DNA from: Aspidiotus rigidus
Taxonomy: Eukaryota; Arthropoda; Insecta; Hemiptera; Diaspididae
Assembly: GCA_035079385.1 (NCBI GenBank)
Contig: JAVHKY010000026.1
Span: 4,862,501-4,926,500, forward strand
Length of the DNA: 64,000 nt
Direction of reading: 5' to 3'
The translations under genes were made by a program, and so were the position numbers. A model generated the notes under the pieces. That model saw nothing but the letters and a program-made list of their open reading frames with translations. It made no database searches and was not told the origin of the DNA. Shown in pieces: positions 33,605-46,292 of this stretch. Numbering within the stretch: position 1 is the stretch's first letter; each line of letters opens with the position of its first letter.

Positions 33605-36600
33605 TGAACCAGATATTCAATACGCAATGCACGCAATGCTGAACCAGATATTCCATAACCAATTTTGAACCAGATATTCCATAAACAATGCTGAACCAGA
33701 TATTCTGTAAATAATGCTGAACCAGATATTCCATAACTAATTATGAACCAGATTTTCCAAAAGTAATGCTGAACCAGTTATTCTGTAAGCGATGCTAAAC
33801 CAGATATTCAATAGGCAACGCTGAACCAGATATTCTGTAACCAATTTTGAACCAGATATTCCATAAGCAACGATGAACCAGATATTCCATAACCAAATTT
33901 GAACCAGATATTCCAAAACCAATTTTGCACCGGATATTCCATACGCAATACTGAACCAGATATTACATAAGCAAAGCTGAACCAGATATTCCAATACCAA
34001 TTTTGCACCAGATATTCTGTAAGCAATGCTGAACCAGATATTCCATAACCAATTTTGAACCAGATATTCAATATGCAATGCACGCAATGCTGAACCAGAT
34101 ATTCCATAACCAATTTTGAACCAGATATTCCATAAACAATGCTGAACCAGATATTCTGTAAATAATGCTGAACCAGATATTCCATAACTAATTATGAACC
34201 AGATTTTCCATAAGTAATGCTGAACCAGTTATTCTGTAAGCGATGCTAAACCAGATATTCAATAGGCAACGCTGAACCAGATATTCTGTAACCAATTTTG
34301 AACCAGATATTCCATAAGCAACGATGAACCAGATATTCCATAACCAAATTTGAACCAGATATTCCAAAACCAATTTTGCACCGGATATTCCATACGCAAT
34401 ACTGAACCAGATATTACATAAGCAAAGCTGAACCAGATATTCCAAAACCAATTTTGCACCGGATATTCCATACGCAATACTGAACCAGATATTACATAAG
34501 CAAAGCTGAACCAGATATTCCAATACCAATTTTGCACCAGATATTCTGTAAGCAATGCTGAACCAGATATTCCATAACCAATTTTGAACCAGATATTCCA
34601 TAAACAATGCTGAACCAGATATTCTGTAAATAATGCTGAACCAGGTATTCCATAACTAATTATGAACCAGATTTTCCATAAGTAATGCTGAACCAGTTAT
34701 TCTGTGAGCGATGCTAAACCAGATATTCAATAGGCAACGCTGAACCAGATATTCCATAAGCAACGATGAACCAGATATTCCATAACCAAATTTGAACCAG
34801 ATATTCCAAAACCAATTTTGCACCGGATATTCCATACGCAATACTGAACCAGATATTACATAAGCAAAGCTGAACCAGATATTCCAATACCAATTTTGCA
34901 CCAGATATTCTGTAAGCAATGCTGAACCAGATATTCCATAACCAATTTTGAACCAGATATTCAATATGCAATGCACGCAATGCTGAACCAGATATTCCAT
35001 AACCAATTTTGAACCAGATATTCCATAAACAATGCTGAACCAGATATTCTGTAAATAATGCTGAACCAGATATTCCATAACTAATTATGAACCAGATTTT
35101 CCATAAGTAATGCTGAACCAGTTATTCTGTAAGCGATGCTAAACCAGATATTCAATAGGCAACGCTGAACCAGATATTCTGTAACCAATTTTGAACCAGA
35201 TATTCCATAACCAAATTTGAACCAGATATTCCAAAACCAATTTTGCACCGGATATTCCATACGCAATACTGAACCAGATATTACATAAGCAAAGCTGAAC
35301 CAGATATTCCAATACCAATTTTGCACCAGATATTCTGTAAGCAATGCTGAACCAGATATTCCATAACCAATTTTGAACCAGATATTCAATATGCAATGCA
35401 CGCAATGCTGAACCAGATATCCCATAACCAATTTTGAACCAGATATTGCATAAACAATGCTGAACCAGATATTCTGTAAATAATGCTGAACCAGATATTC
35501 CATAACTAATTATGAACCAGATTTTCCATAAGTAATGCTGAACCAGTTATTCTGTAAGCAATGCTAAACCAGATATTCAATAGGCAAAGCTGAACCAGAT
35601 ATTCTGTAACCAATTTTGAACCAGATATTCCATAAGCAACGATGAACCAGATATTCCATAACCAAATTTGAACCAGATATTCCAGAATCAATTTTGCACC
35701 GGATATTACATAAGCAATACTGAACCAGATATTACATAAGCAAAGCTGAACCAGATACCTATTCCAAAACCAATTTTGCACCAGATATTCCATAACCAAT
35801 TTTGAACCAGATATTCCATAAGCAGTGCTGAACCACATATTATGTAAATAATGCTGAACCAGATATTCCATAACTAATTTTGAACTAGATTTTCCATAAG
35901 TAATGCTGAACCAGTTATTCTGTAAGCAATGCTGAACGAGATATTCAATAGGCAACGCTGAACCAGATATTCTGTAACCAATTTTGAACCAGATATTCCA
36001 TAAGCAATGATGAACCAGATATTCCATGACCAATTTTGAACCAGATCTGTAAGCAATGCTGAACCAGATATTCCATAAACAATTTTGAACCAGATATTCC
36101 GTATGCAATGCTGAACCAGATATTCCGTATGCAATGCTGAACCAGATATTCCATAACAAATTTTGAACCAGATATTCCATAAACACCAGATATTCTGTAA
36201 CTAATTATGAACCAGATTTTCCATAAGTAATGCTGAACCAGATATTCTGTAAGCAATGCTGAACCAGATATTCAATAGGCAACGCTGAACCAGATATTCT
36301 GTAACCAATTTTGAACCAGATATTCCATAAGCAATGATGAACCAGATATTCCATGACCAATTTTGAACCAGTTCTGTAAGCAATGCTGAACCAGATATTC
36401 CATATACAATTTTGAACCAGATATTCCGTATGCAATGCTGAACCAGATATTCCATAACAAATTTTGAACCAGATATTCCATAAACACCAGATATTCTGTA
36501 AATAATGCTGAACCAGATATTCCCTAACTAATTATGAACCAGATTTTCCATAAGTAATGCTGAACCAGATATTCCATAAGCAATGATGAACCAGATATTC

Positions 36601-37330
36601 CATGACCAATTTTGAACCAGTTCTGTAAGCAATGCTGAACCAGATATTCCGTATGCAATGCTGAACCAGATATTCCATAACAAATTTTGAACCAGATATT
36701 CCATAAACACCAGATATTCTGTAAATAATGCTGAACCAGATATTCCCTAACTAATTATGAACCAGATTTTCCATGAGTAATGCTGAACCAGATATTCTGT
36801 AAGCAGTGCTGAACCAGATATTCAATAGGCAACGCTGAACCAGACATTCCATAACCAAATTTGAACCAGATATTCCATGACCAATTTTGAACTAGATCTG
36901 TAAGCAATGCTGAACCAGATATTCCATAAACAATTTTGAACCAGATATTCTGTAAGGAATGCTGAACCGGATATTCCATAACCAATTTTGAACCAGATAT
37001 TCCATAAAAAATGCTGAACCAGATGTTCTGTAAATAATGCTGAACCAGATATTTCATGAGCAATGCTGAACCTCATATTCTGTAAATAATGCTGAACCAG
37101 ATATTCCATTACCAATTTTGAACCAGATATTCCAGAAAAAATGCTGTACCAGATGTTCTGTTAATAATGCTGAACCAGATATTCCATGAGCAATGCTGAA
37201 CCTCAGATTCTGTAAATAATGCTGAACCAGATATTCCTTAACCAATTTTGAAACAGATATTCCATTAGCAATACTGAACCAGATATTCTGTAAGCAATGC
37301 TGAACCAGATATGCCATAAGCAATGTTGAA
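33605..37330 (+). repeat. 3.7-kb satellite segment, tandem copy 2
   Basis: Second copy of 29901-33604, starting at GAACCAGATATTCAATACGC after the end of copy 1. Its end (ATGCCATAAGCAATGTTGAA) matches the end of copy 1, after which the two diverge into unique flanking satellite units. Confidence 0.9.
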
Positions 37331-37567
37331 CCAGGTATTCTATAAATGATGCTGAACCAGATATTCCATATGCAATGCTGAACCAGATATTCCATAACCA
37401 ATTTTGAACCAGATTTTCCGTATGCAGTGCTCAACCAGATATTCTGTATGAGCAATGTTGGACCAGATATTCCTTAATCGAAGCTGAACCAGATATTCCA
37501 TAGGCAATGCTGAACCATAATTATATTCCATAACAAATTTTGAACCAGATATTCCGTAAGCAATGCT

Positions 37568-37733
37568 GCGGGTCAAGTGAATGTATTGAGCTCCAGCCTA
37601 GATTCGGGGTCTCAACCGAACACATAGCCTTCCAATACCCCCCCTCCCCCCGCAGTCTATTGACTGCTAGGGCCACCTCCTCAATACTTAGGAGAGATAT
37701 ACCATCCACTTCTACTATTGATAGCGTTATCAT
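37568..37733 (-). pseudogene. Possible 5' part of the same R1-like RT
   Basis: Minus-strand translation gives DGISLLSIEEVALAVNRLRG, which resembles the pre-RT segment of R1/Jockey-type elements (a xLTxEEVxxAVxRLKxxKAPGPDG pattern). It continues less recognisably into the satellite. On the far side of the array (near 29260) the next expected RT block, ARLPLIEKKNN, resumes on the same strand. The call rests on one short stretch. Confidence 0.4.
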
Positions 37734-40700
37734 CTAATAGTTCTGTAGTATTCTTACTACCTCAATTTAAAGGTAGAAGTAAAAAAAAAATACTCGTAGG
37801 TTCGTAATTTGTAAGGAATTAAAATTGAATTTTATAAGTATAGTCGAGCTTTCGGTGACTGTTCTTGTTTCCAAGAATTAGAAAAGTTATCCGCTGAAAT
37901 TTAATAATTCGTTACGACGTCACTGCCATAATAGTCAGGTATAGGTAATTTAATTGTGCGCGTTTATCTCATACGTAAGATCACACCTCAATCTCCAAAT
38001 GACAGCGTTCGAAGCATTGCGTTATTTTGTGGACAGGATAATTTAATTGCCTCATCGACCTTATGGATCGTTCTTGTTTACGATCTAACGTGACGACATT
38101 TTAGGAGACTCCGAACAAACGAATGATTCGACATTGCCAAAAAATTTGCGAAGTACCGAGCCATAAAATTTGGAACATTCTGTCCTATTCGTCTTGAATC
38201 ATTATTGATAAGATCGTTGGTATTGCATAATATTTTATAACTCGCACATTTTTATGTACATTATTCTTAAGACAGCTATAAAATAACGGGTAATTAAAAC
38301 TTATCGATCTGAAAAGCTATGTAGCAAAAAACGTCATGTAATTTTATGTCGATTTTTAAGGTAATACGGAATGGAAACATCTGTGACGTTAGAGCTCTTT
38401 ATCACCGATTTTTGAGTGGAAAATTCGACTAAATCACGAAAAAAAAAACCGAATATACTAACGTTTCGATGCAATTCGGTCTTGACAGCGTAAGTCAAAA
38501 TATCGATTCAGGAGTATTTTTGGACACTCGAATAATTAAAGAACATGTAAATAGGATAATGGGACATGTTTTTCGTGATGTGATATCGTGAGTTATTGTT
38601 AGTGAAAAATATTCGTATTACCGGTATAGGGAACTTAATTTACTGCCTTACTGTCTAAAAAAGATGAAAAAATAAAGAATGAAATTCAATATGATGAACT
38701 CTGCTCTCTGTAGTTTTCTTATAAGAATCATTACATTTGTTGGAAATTTTATGGTGTGACGTCATCAAAATCACTTCCCATATTCGTCTCACTCTACATT
38801 CAAGACTAGATATCGTCTCAAGAGATACAAATAGGGAAGAACAATCTTAACTATTTCAATTTAGGAACAATTCACCATTTGTGACTGCCACTCCATTGAC
38901 ACCTGTAAAATTGAAGAAAAAAGCTCTCTTTCGTTTTGTCCAATATATAGAATCGTGATTCAATGAACGAAAATCTAAAACAATACTTCATACTTCAATT
39001 GAGTTGTTGGTGCACTAATTTTCCTTTTGAAAAAGTCAGTCATCTTCATTGGTGGGAGGGTACAAGGTCTTCGAGAACTACGTGAATTTCTCGAACCAAC
39101 CTCGATAGACTCCAAAGGATAAAGAATAGGAAATCGACCGAAAATAGTTCACCCGATGACTAATCTACTTTCTCGGTAATTTCGTAATATACGTTCCCTA
39201 ATTGAACGAGTTTGCTGTAATTAGATGCAAAGCCCTGCATCGTCTAGTAGTGATTTTTCAATTTGAGAAGTATATCTCTCTTCTGCTATAGGGAATTTAA
39301 ATCTCGTCGTGATTTATTGCGGCGTCGATTTCTACTATTTTATTCTCTCTTTCTCGCGAGTAATCGATTTTATTTCTATATGACTTTATTACACTTTACG
39401 AGAGCCCATAGCGTATATACGATTATTCCTAATCGAGGAAGACTTTATTTTGATTTCGAAATCAGAGGTTTTCGGTGTTTACGAGATGATAATAGGTACT
39501 TTACGCGCTCGTCCCGCGTTCAGGTGTCGAAAATTCTCGATACAAATGTAGGGCATAAATAAGCCTAACGTTATCAATTAACGCTCATTATTTTCAGTCA
39601 AAACAAAGTAAAAATATTAGAAAATGACCTTATAACTCGACTTCGCTTTTAAAGTTGTGTATCTGAAATAAATACATTAAGCTTAATGGTGAAAATAAAG
39701 AAAAGGAGAGAAAGATAAATAAAATAATATACGTAGGAAAACGTAAACACGGTATTCTAATATAAAAACCTAATTATTAATTTTCGTCGTACTCGTAAAT
39801 AAACCGGTTGTATTTTTCTTTCTCGCGCGTTTGTCCGGCCTATGGCTGCGTAGCGTGAGATCTGTGAAGAAGAACACTATTTTCATTCACTAACAGAGGA
39901 GAACTTAGAAGGTCTCGTAGAAAAATGTATCATTGATGTATAATCGAGTATTATACCTTGTAATACTCGTGTAAATGTACAACTTTTTCGTTTTCATTAT
40001 TCCGTCGTAGAATGCAAGATGAAAGAAATTTATTCGACTCGATGCGAGTCGTGACGTATTAAAATGAAGACGTTGCGTGGTCTCGAAATTTATCAATTTT
40101 TTATCGATGTAAAAATTCGGTCTGGTCACAAAATTGAGGTATTGCATCCGGTGTAGAGTAGGCCAGAAAGAGTGAATTTTCATTATGTTTTGAGGTTTGT
40201 AGATTGCTTCCGAATTGAAAGAAGAACACGTATGAATGAATTAACTTGAGAACCACTCCATGCCAGTCATCGGGCTCAGATATTAGTGTAATTTATCTCG
40301 AACAAATTCACTCGTTACAGAATTCGTTGAGTAGATAATTGAAATATTTTCTTTGTGATCGTTGTTATTTGTAAATTATTAGGTATAGCAGATATAGCAA
40401 CACCCTATGTACACGATCAGAAATAAAAAGTTTTAAGTAAATTTCTCCACTTCAAGGAAAAACATTGAATCATGTATAATTATGTCTTTGTGCGTTTGCA
40501 AAAAAATATAATGTAAAGATATATCAATATCGATTATATTGATATATTGATCTTATCAATTCTATACTCGGCTGCTATAGTAAGTTTAATCTTAATCATA
40601 GGCCTATATAATAACCTAGTCAGTATACAATATTTTAGGCTAATTAGCTTTTGGGTGCTCACTCGCTCCACTCATTCTCCCCCTTCATGGTCTGGCATAA

Positions 40701-40860
40701 GTCTAGTGTACAATATTTTAAGCTAACTAGATTTTGGGAGCTTACTCACTCCCGCCCCCTTCTTACTTTAGTATGAGGCTAGTATACTGTAATTAGGCCT
40801 AGTTAGTATAAGCCTAGTATGCTGTGTATTAGGCATAGTATAATGAAGGGTGAAGGTCGA
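37734..40860. other. No recognisable gene
   Basis: Non-coding, AT-rich. TGACGTCA occurs at 38757-38764. From about 40590, TAGGCTAATTAGC-type repeat debris appears. Confidence 0.45.
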
Positions 40861-41000
40861 AATTTTTCCTAATCCCTAAAGTAGGTCAAGGTCAATGATG
40901 GCGTCATAAAGCGTCGCGTCGCGTGACGCAGATTTTAGACTGAAATAGCTCAAGGTCATTGATGACGTCATAAAGCGTCGCGTTGCGTGACGCACGTTCT
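40861..41000. repeat. Tandemly duplicated segment with CRE-like and TGACGCA words
   Basis: CAAGGTCAATGATGGCGTCA followed by TAAAGCGTCGCGTCGCGTGA recurs about 67 bp later as CAAGGTCATTGATGACGTCA followed by TAAAGCGTCGCGTTGCGTGA. The second copy has a perfect TGACGTCA (40963-40970). Related sequence occurs at 21770, 22010 and 44690, so it is part of a dispersed repeat. Confidence 0.6.
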
Positions 41001-41167
41001 AGACAGGCCCTTAGTCCAAAGATATATACATGTCAATTTATTTCATTGAAGAAAATACGAAATAAACAAAAAATCACAATTTCTAGAAAATCAATAGGTG
41101 CTATCCAAAATATTGTTGAAATTACACCTTGAAATAACCTGGGTACTTCGGAAACTAGTTTTTAATA

Positions 41168-42720
41168 GGGAACCTGTTCTATGATGGGTTTTTTTTTGAA
41201 AATTTTGTCGTGCGCCGTCCAACAAAAACTTGGAAGAATTTCGACTCTCGAGCTACCGTATATAGCTCGAGATAGACAAAGTTAGACTCTCAAACTATAT
41301 TATACTAGGCTTATAGTAGGTCTACGCGTTCTTTATACTAGCTTTATCTAGGCCTAGGCTTGCTCGAATTCTCAATACCAATACCCATTTGACTCATAAA
41401 ACAGGTTCCCTGCGTTCCTCGTTCAACTTCGTTAAGGAAGCCGTCGTTTTTTTCCAAGTCCCCCCTCCTAGCATATATAGCTCGAGAGTCAAGAAAAAAT
41501 GACGGCTTCCTTAACGGAGTTAAACGAGGAACGCAGGGAACCTGTTTTATGATTCGAATGAGATTTGGTATTGAAAATTCAAGGAAGCCTAGATCATATA
41601 TAGCTCGACAGTCGAAATTTTTCTAAGTCCCTCTCCTATCATATATGGCTCGAGAGTCGAAATTTTTCTAAGTCCCCCTCCTATCATATATAGCTCGAGA
41701 GTCGAAATTTTTCTAAGTTCCCCTCCTATCATCTATAGCTCGAGATTCGAAATTTTTTCTAAGTCCCCCTTCTATCATTTATAGCTCGAGAGTCGAAATT
41801 TTTCTAAGTCCCTCTCCTATCATATATGGCTCGAGAGTCGAAATTTTTCCAAGTCCCCCTTCTATCATATATAGCTCGAGAGTCGAAATTTTTCTAAGTT
41901 CCCCTCCTATCATCTATAGCTCGAGATTCGAAATTTTTTCTAAGTCCCCCTTCTATCATATATAGCTCGAGAGTCGAAATTTTTCTAAGTCCCTCTCCTA
42001 TCATATATGGCTCGAGAGTCGAAATTTTTCTAAGTCCCCCTCCTATCATATATGGCTCGAGAGTCGATATTTTTCTAAGTCCCCCTTCTATCATATATAG
42101 CTCGAGAGTCGAAATTTTAACAGGGAACCTGTTTTATGGGGGGCTATTTGAGAAATCTGCCGTCCGCCGTCCGCCGTGCGCCGTCCAGCGAAAAACTTAG
42201 AAAAATTTCGACCCTCGAGCCATATATGATAGGAGAGGGACTTAGAAAAATTTCGACTCTCGAGCTATATATGATAGGAGGGGAACTTAGAAAAATTTCG
42301 ACTCTCGAGCTATATATGATAGGAGGGGGACTTAGAAAAATTTCGACTCTCGAGCCATATATGATAGGAGAGGGGCTTGAAAAAATTTCGACTGTCGAGC
42401 TATATATGATCTAGGCTTCCTTGAATTTTCAATACCAAATCTCATTCGAATCATAAAACAGGTTCCCTGCGTTCCTCGTTTAACTTCGTTAAGGAAGCCG
42501 TCATTTTTCTAAGTCCCTCTCCTATCATATATGGCTCGAGAGTCGAAATTTTTCTAAGTCCCCCTCCTATCATATATAGCTCGAGGGTCGAAATTTTTCT
42601 AAGTTTTTCGCTGGACGGCGGACGGCGGACGGCAGATTTCTCAAATAGCCCCCCATAAAACAGGTTCCCTGTTAAAATTTAGGTACTCTCGAACTATATT
42701 ATACTAGGCTTAAGAAGTAG
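41168..42720. repeat. Composite array of the 45-bp dispersed repeat family
   Basis: Units of the form CTCGAGAGTCGAAATTTTTC, then TAAGTCCCCCTCCTATCATA and TATAG, repeat every 45 bp. About 11-12 forward units run from 41600 to 42115, about 5 reversed units from 42190 to 42410, then 2-3 forward units to 42600. Blocks are separated by palindromic joints: GCAGGGAACCTGTTTTATGA, its reverse complement, and GCCGTCCGCCGTCC with its inverse. Fifteen-residue repeats appear in the open frames only because 45 is a multiple of 3. Confidence 0.9.
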
Positions 42721-42782
42721 GCCATCTTAATTAAATCCCGCCTCTTAGTCAGACGTGAACAACATAAAAAGCTACCTCCCTA

Positions 42783-43560
42783 TTGACTATTTTTTTCCAA
42801 CTCGGCGGATGTATTTACATAAGAATTGACCTTGTTGATAAACAGAATATGAAAAATCACTGTTTTCCATGCTGGAAAAGTGGATTACCTGGAGTTTTTA
42901 CTATTTCCAGGGCATCCCAGAAACTGGAGAATTTTTTGACCATTTTTTTTCAAACTCAGCGGACATGTTTACATAAGAATTGAACGAATTGTGGAATGAA
43001 ATACCAAAACTCACGATTCTCCAGGGTGAAAAAGTGGATTTCCCCGATTTATTGTCATTTTCAGACCATTACAGCGGCTGGAGAATTTTTTGACTATTTT
43101 TTTCAAATTTGGCGTACATGTTTACTTAGGAGTTGAACGAATTGATGAATGAAATACCAAAACTCACGGTCCTCCAAGGTGAAAAAGTGGATTTTCTCTA
43201 ATTTTTGTCATTTCCACAACGTTCCAGCGACTGGAGAATTTTTTGACCATTTTTTTCAAACTCGGTGAACATGTTTACGTGAGGACTGACCTATTTGATG
43301 AATGAAATACCAAAACTCACGGTCCTCCAGGGTGAAAAAGTGGATTTTCTCACTTCTCTTCTATTTTCAGACTGTTCCAGCGACTGGAGAATTTTTCAAC
43401 TATTTTTCTCAATCTAACGTACTCCACCTAATCGGTGGACGTGTTTACTTAAGAATTGACCAAATCGATAAACGAAATACTAAAAATATATTTTTGGTCT
43501 TTGAACATTCCCATTTCATCTCATGGACGAGTGCGCATTTTTCACCTCGAACATTGACCA
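42783..43560. repeat. About 154-bp tandem repeat, five units
   Basis: GACTATTTTTTTCAAACTCG-like starts occur near 42785, 42938, 43090, 43245 and 43398. Each is followed by GGACATGTTTACATAAGAAT, AATACCAAAACTCACG and GGTGAAAAAGTGGATTT. Units differ by about 10-20% by eye. Non-coding. Confidence 0.8.
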
Positions 43561-44250
43561 TTGATTTCTCGCGGTCTATTGCGGTAGCAGTCATAGTTCA
43601 ACCCGCTACTCATGGAAAAATCACAGAAATTCATATAATATTGATTTTTTTGGGAATGTTCCACCTCACCGAGGATTATGGTACTCATGTATGTTGTAGT
43701 AGAGGATATGGCGCTTCAAATGAATGATTTTCCCCAGGTGCCTTCCCCCGACTTTTTTTTTATTTATTTGAGTTTGAAGTTTGGTTATTGCTAGAAACTA
43801 GGGAAAATATGAATGATTTTTTTTGAAAAAAAATACCATGGATGAATGTTCACATATACTGAAATGTCCTCAAGTTTCATTACTGTGCGATCATTATTGG
43901 CTAAGATATAGCCATTTGGATTTTAGGCCTAAAAATCACTCTGCAGCCCATGTGGGTGAGCGGATGGGTCCAATTTTTTGGATTTCGAGTTTTCTCATTG
44001 GGGACAACATTTTGACGGACATTTGAAACATTTTCCGACCAAGGCCATTTTCCCCTCCTTACCCGGCTAGAACCTTTATCATTATATTATTCTTTGACCA
44101 ATTTTTCCTTAATTTTACATTTACGTATTTTACTTTATTTTATTTATCCGTTTTACTTCGTTTTCCGTTGTGGTGTTATTCTCTAGTCATCTGACTAAAC
44201 TTTCGATAATAAAACTCTAGTTCCGGACTTATCTAAATTCGTTAGTGCGC
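43561..44250. other. No recognisable gene
   Basis: Plus-strand frames here are short. A stretch reading VCCSRGYGASNE at about 43690-43727 resembles a Wnt motif by chance only. Confidence 0.4.
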
Positions 44251-44400
44251 ATTTATAGTGGCGCTTGATCTGATCGAGCAAAGAAAGCAGCGCAGCGTTT
44301 CGTAGGCAGGAGGGGAACATAGCAGAACAGAGAAGAGAAAATACAAAAGGATATTTTCTCTGCTCTGCTTTGCTTGCTTGTTCGCTGCGCCACTATAAAT
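44251..44400. mobile_element. 150-bp hairpin MITE
   Basis: ATTTATAGTGGCGC at the left end is mirrored by GCGCCACTATAAAT at the right. The inner arms AGCAGAACAGAGAAGAGAAA and TTTCTCTGCTCTGCT also pair. No target duplication is obvious. Confidence 0.7.
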
Positions 44401-46284
44401 CCGCTCTTACGTGCTGTACTATTCCTGCTATTCTATTCAATGGCTCGTAGTCACGAGAAAAACATCCAAATTAGCCTTCATTATATAGGCCTAATACACA
44501 GTATACTAGTCTTATACTAGACTTGCACTAGACCAAGGAGAAGAACGATTGGAGATAGTGAGTCCCGAAAAGTTTAGCTTTCATTATATTATAGGCCTAA
44601 TATACAGTATAATAGCCTTATACGAGACTAAGAAGGAGGGTGAATTTAACTTGATCTACAGTGTACTAGACTTCGGCTTAGAAATAGCTCTGTTGGTGAC
44701 GTCATAAAGTAGGCCAGTCGTGGCCTCGATCTAATTTGGATGATGTCATCCGCTGTGAGACGTGGAACACGATTTTCATTTTCAGTCTCTTGGTCGATTA
44801 GCAAAAAGTGGTAAAACAATGGAACTTCTCCCAAGATCATAATATGTACTTTAAATCAGCCTCCGGAAAATTTTCGACCTTTGAGCTAAACATGGTGGGA
44901 GAAGGACTTGCAAAAAGTTTGACTCGTGAACTATAAATTTTTCATAACCCTACCTTTCATTGATTTGTTACATCTCAGAATATGTCCGCTCTTATCAATT
45001 GAAGAGGGGGCAATTGAATAAATTTCGAACATCAGACCATCCGTCTGAGGGACTAGGACTTGGAAAACGTTCGGTCTTGAAGTCGTAATACAAGGACTTC
45101 GTAAAGTTTTTATTATTCAGCTTTATGATATGGCCTGTAATCAAAGGGGGTGGGGGATTGGAAAATTCCGAGGAGGATTCACAAAATTTGTAGAAATTTC
45201 CACTTTTCACCTGTATATATGAAGGAAAGAAGACGTGGGAAGCTTTCGAGCTGAGTATATCAGAAGAAGACTTGGAAAAATTGCAAACATTGAGCTGTTT
45301 GGGGGTTTTCACCAGAATTCTCACCATCAAGCTGTAAATAAATCAGAGTTGACTCGTTTCCCCTAGTTTTTCTAATTATTAGAGAATTTCGCTTTACCGA
45401 AACCTACTTTGATAAGGGGTGCGTTTTTGAATCTCTTCTCACAATATATGCTATAATTATTCATAATAATTAGAAATAAAATGCGCATGCGAATAGATTC
45501 TATATACCGAGTTCCATTTAGCCGTACACAATCAACCGAAAAACCAGACCTTATTTTTCGTGTCCTCAATTAGCTAAACACGAGCACCTATATTTTCGAT
45601 TGCTCTTCGGAAGGAACATATTATACGATGATACGGTGAGTAAATTCCATCGTCGGCGTAGTCGTTTATCGTTTTAGATGTTCGATTCTGTTGAAATATG
45701 TGAACGAATGTGCAACGGGCGATGAAGTAATGCGAACGCGCGGTGTTATCGCTATCTTCAGAAGCGAAGAAAAACTCGAACCGCAATCGTCGGACTATTT
45801 GTCAACGAAACTTGATTATTGGTGCCCCGGGGTTGTTCCCCGGTCCAACAGACTCACCGTTTAATGCCATTTAATTTTTGAGAAGATATCAGTTCTTATT
45901 GAAAATGAAATGGAAACGGATTATATTATTCGGCTTGGTCTGCTTGCCACAACAACACGACCGAAAAAATCGTTAAGAGAAAAGACGAAGAGAAATGTAC
46001 AAAGAGGAGAGGAAGAAAAAAAAAGAAGTTATGAAGATCACTTTTCGTTAGCAACGATTGACCAAACATCAATGCGCTAAAGGAATTTAAATAATAGGCC
46101 TTTCAAATACTCTTTTACGATGGTAAATAAGCTACTTTTCAGTGGTTCTCACCCGCAATATCTTCGACTGATTAAGGGATTTGTACGCTGGAATACGAAA
46201 TGCGAACAAAGAGTGGGCGAAAATAATTAATTATTAAACGCTTTAGCCTTTCACGGCAACTTAATCTCGTTCGCGCGTTCAATT
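44401..46284. other. Repeat debris, no gene
   Basis: TAGGCCTAATAYACAGTATA repeats occur at 44480-44620, and TGACGTCA at 44697-44704. Degenerate relatives of the 45-bp family (AGCTAAACATGGTGGGAGAA, TTGAGCTGTTTGGGGG) run through about 44860-45340. The rest is unrecognised. Confidence 0.5.
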
Positions 46285-46292
46285 CTCTAGCT

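Larger units (their letters stand above)
29291..37567. repeat. 26-bp satellite array, about 8.3 kb
   Basis: Monomers such as GAACCAGATATTCCATAAGC+AATGCT repeat head-to-tail every 26 bp, roughly 310-320 units. Two main variants end in AATGCT or AATTTT, with common substitutions CCATAA/CTGTAA/CCATAC. Because 26 is not a multiple of 3 and the monomer has few minus-strand stops, the minus strand shows long frames of 26-residue repeats (up to 226 codons at 31802-32482), which are by-products. Larger blocks recur with spacings of 425, 451, 468 and 529 bp, that is 26n or 26n+9, the 9 coming from a CACGCAATG insertion. Confidence 0.97.

Noticed and set aside
29291..37567. Possible CRISPR-like array (regular 26-bp repeats)
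   Set aside because: There are no unique spacers between constant repeats; units are contiguous variants, and the context is eukaryotic.
41894..42414. Frames with 15-residue repeats (GGLRKISTLEPYMI)
   Set aside because: Produced by the 45-bp tandem unit and read in both directions; not a protein family.
43302..43727. 141-codon frame ending VCCSRGYGASNE, resembling the Wnt CCSRGY motif
   Set aside because: It lies across the 154-bp tandem repeats, has no other Wnt residue and is on the opposite strand to Wnt1; coincidence.
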